Shown here in pieces: positions 63,423 to 64,000 of a stretch of DNA of 64,000 bases. Position 1 is the first letter of the stretch. Each line of letters starts with the position of its first letter. This DNA is from Baylisascaris procyonis (taxonomy: Eukaryota; Nematoda; Chromadorea; Rhabditida; Ascarididae): positions 1 to 64,000 of the forward strand of contig JAZARR010000062.1 of assembly GCA_037389465.1 (NCBI GenBank), in the 5' to 3' direction. The position numbers were made by a program, and so were the translations under genes. Under the pieces are notes generated by a model. The model was not told the DNA's origin. It did not search any database and saw nothing but the letters and a program-made list of their open reading frames with translations.

Positions 63423-64000
63423 GTAATTTTTTATTATAAATAATTTTTTTTCTTTAAATTTAAATTTTAGTAAAAGATTTTGGACTTTTATTCCTATTTC
63501 ATTCTCTATGGGTTTTCATATTTGATCCGAGAATATTTTCGCAAAAACAAATTGCAACATTACAATACAACGAATATATAGTTGCAGTATATAAAAAAAG
63601 TAAGGAATCATAACAGATCGAATAATTGGTCACCGCATTATTGCTCATAAATCTTTGCAAATAGCTCTTGAAAATTTGCATTTCCACCAATATTTTGCAT
63701 ATTACTATTTTATTATAAAATTTGCAATCTTTTTTTCTCTATTTTACAAATTCTTCGAATTTGTTATTATATACCCATCATATATGGCGTATTTATTAGC
63801 ATCTAAGTGTCAATATTTTCAAAAAAAAAAAAAAAAATCGATATCCCATTTAATATTCTTTGAATAAATTTTGCGGACTAAAATTGCATAAAAATTTTCC
63901 AAAAAAAAATTTTTTTTTCATCTGAGTGAAAATTTAATTTTTTGTTTGGTTTTTTTTTTAAATTATTTAGCGATTTATTCATTGTACTAGTAATATTATT

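Overview
This is eukaryotic nuclear DNA, about two-thirds A+T, with genes split into many short exons by introns of a few hundred bases to about 3 kb. A nematode is the likely source. Splice acceptors are mostly of the short TTTTCAG / TTTATAG type. Two start codons sit 10-20 bases downstream of a good acceptor, as expected for spliced-leader trans-splicing. An intron carries three exact copies of the nematode telomere unit TTAGGC. The species cannot be fixed from the sequence; intron size and base composition suggest a parasitic nematode rather than Caenorhabditis.

Exons were assembled by hand from splice sites, codon phase and recalled family sequences. Minus strand, read right to left: (1) 51193-23958, a gene of about 30 exons (about 1,753 aa), with an N-terminal coiled coil, a long charged low-complexity middle and a helical C-terminal block; its N-terminus resembles ICE1, the scaffold of the little elongation complex (snRNA transcription). 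(2) 21449-17964, four exons for a golgin-45 (BLZF1) orthologue, the Golgi partner of GRASP55. (3) 13639-3179, twelve in-phase exons for a PXK-type PX-domain pseudokinase whose first coding exon is unresolved.

Plus strand: (4) 53937-57414, seven in-phase exons for a 238-aa protein I do not recognise. (5) 58665-59426, the last two exons of another unrecognised gene. (6) 60130 to beyond 63422, a signal peptide joined directly to a protein-disulfide-isomerase b'-type thioredoxin fold with no CGHC domain before it; it runs toward the right edge.

Non-genic content: 1-3178 has no supported gene but holds two tRNA-derived elements head to head (2248-2402). A 5'-truncated non-LTR retrotransposon end with a hairpin at its left boundary lies in a PXK intron (6379-6803). 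There is a 9 x 21-bp minisatellite (16660-16848), a 37-bp tandem repeat (43451-43589), several AT and TAAA microsatellites (one of about 122 bp), long G/C homopolymers and nested palindromes near 33.0 kb. I found no CRISPR array, rRNA or bacterial-type operon. No wholly new system is evident. The most interesting items are the PDI b'-only protein, the two unrecognised plus-strand genes, the degenerate PXK active site and the divergent ICE1-like gene.
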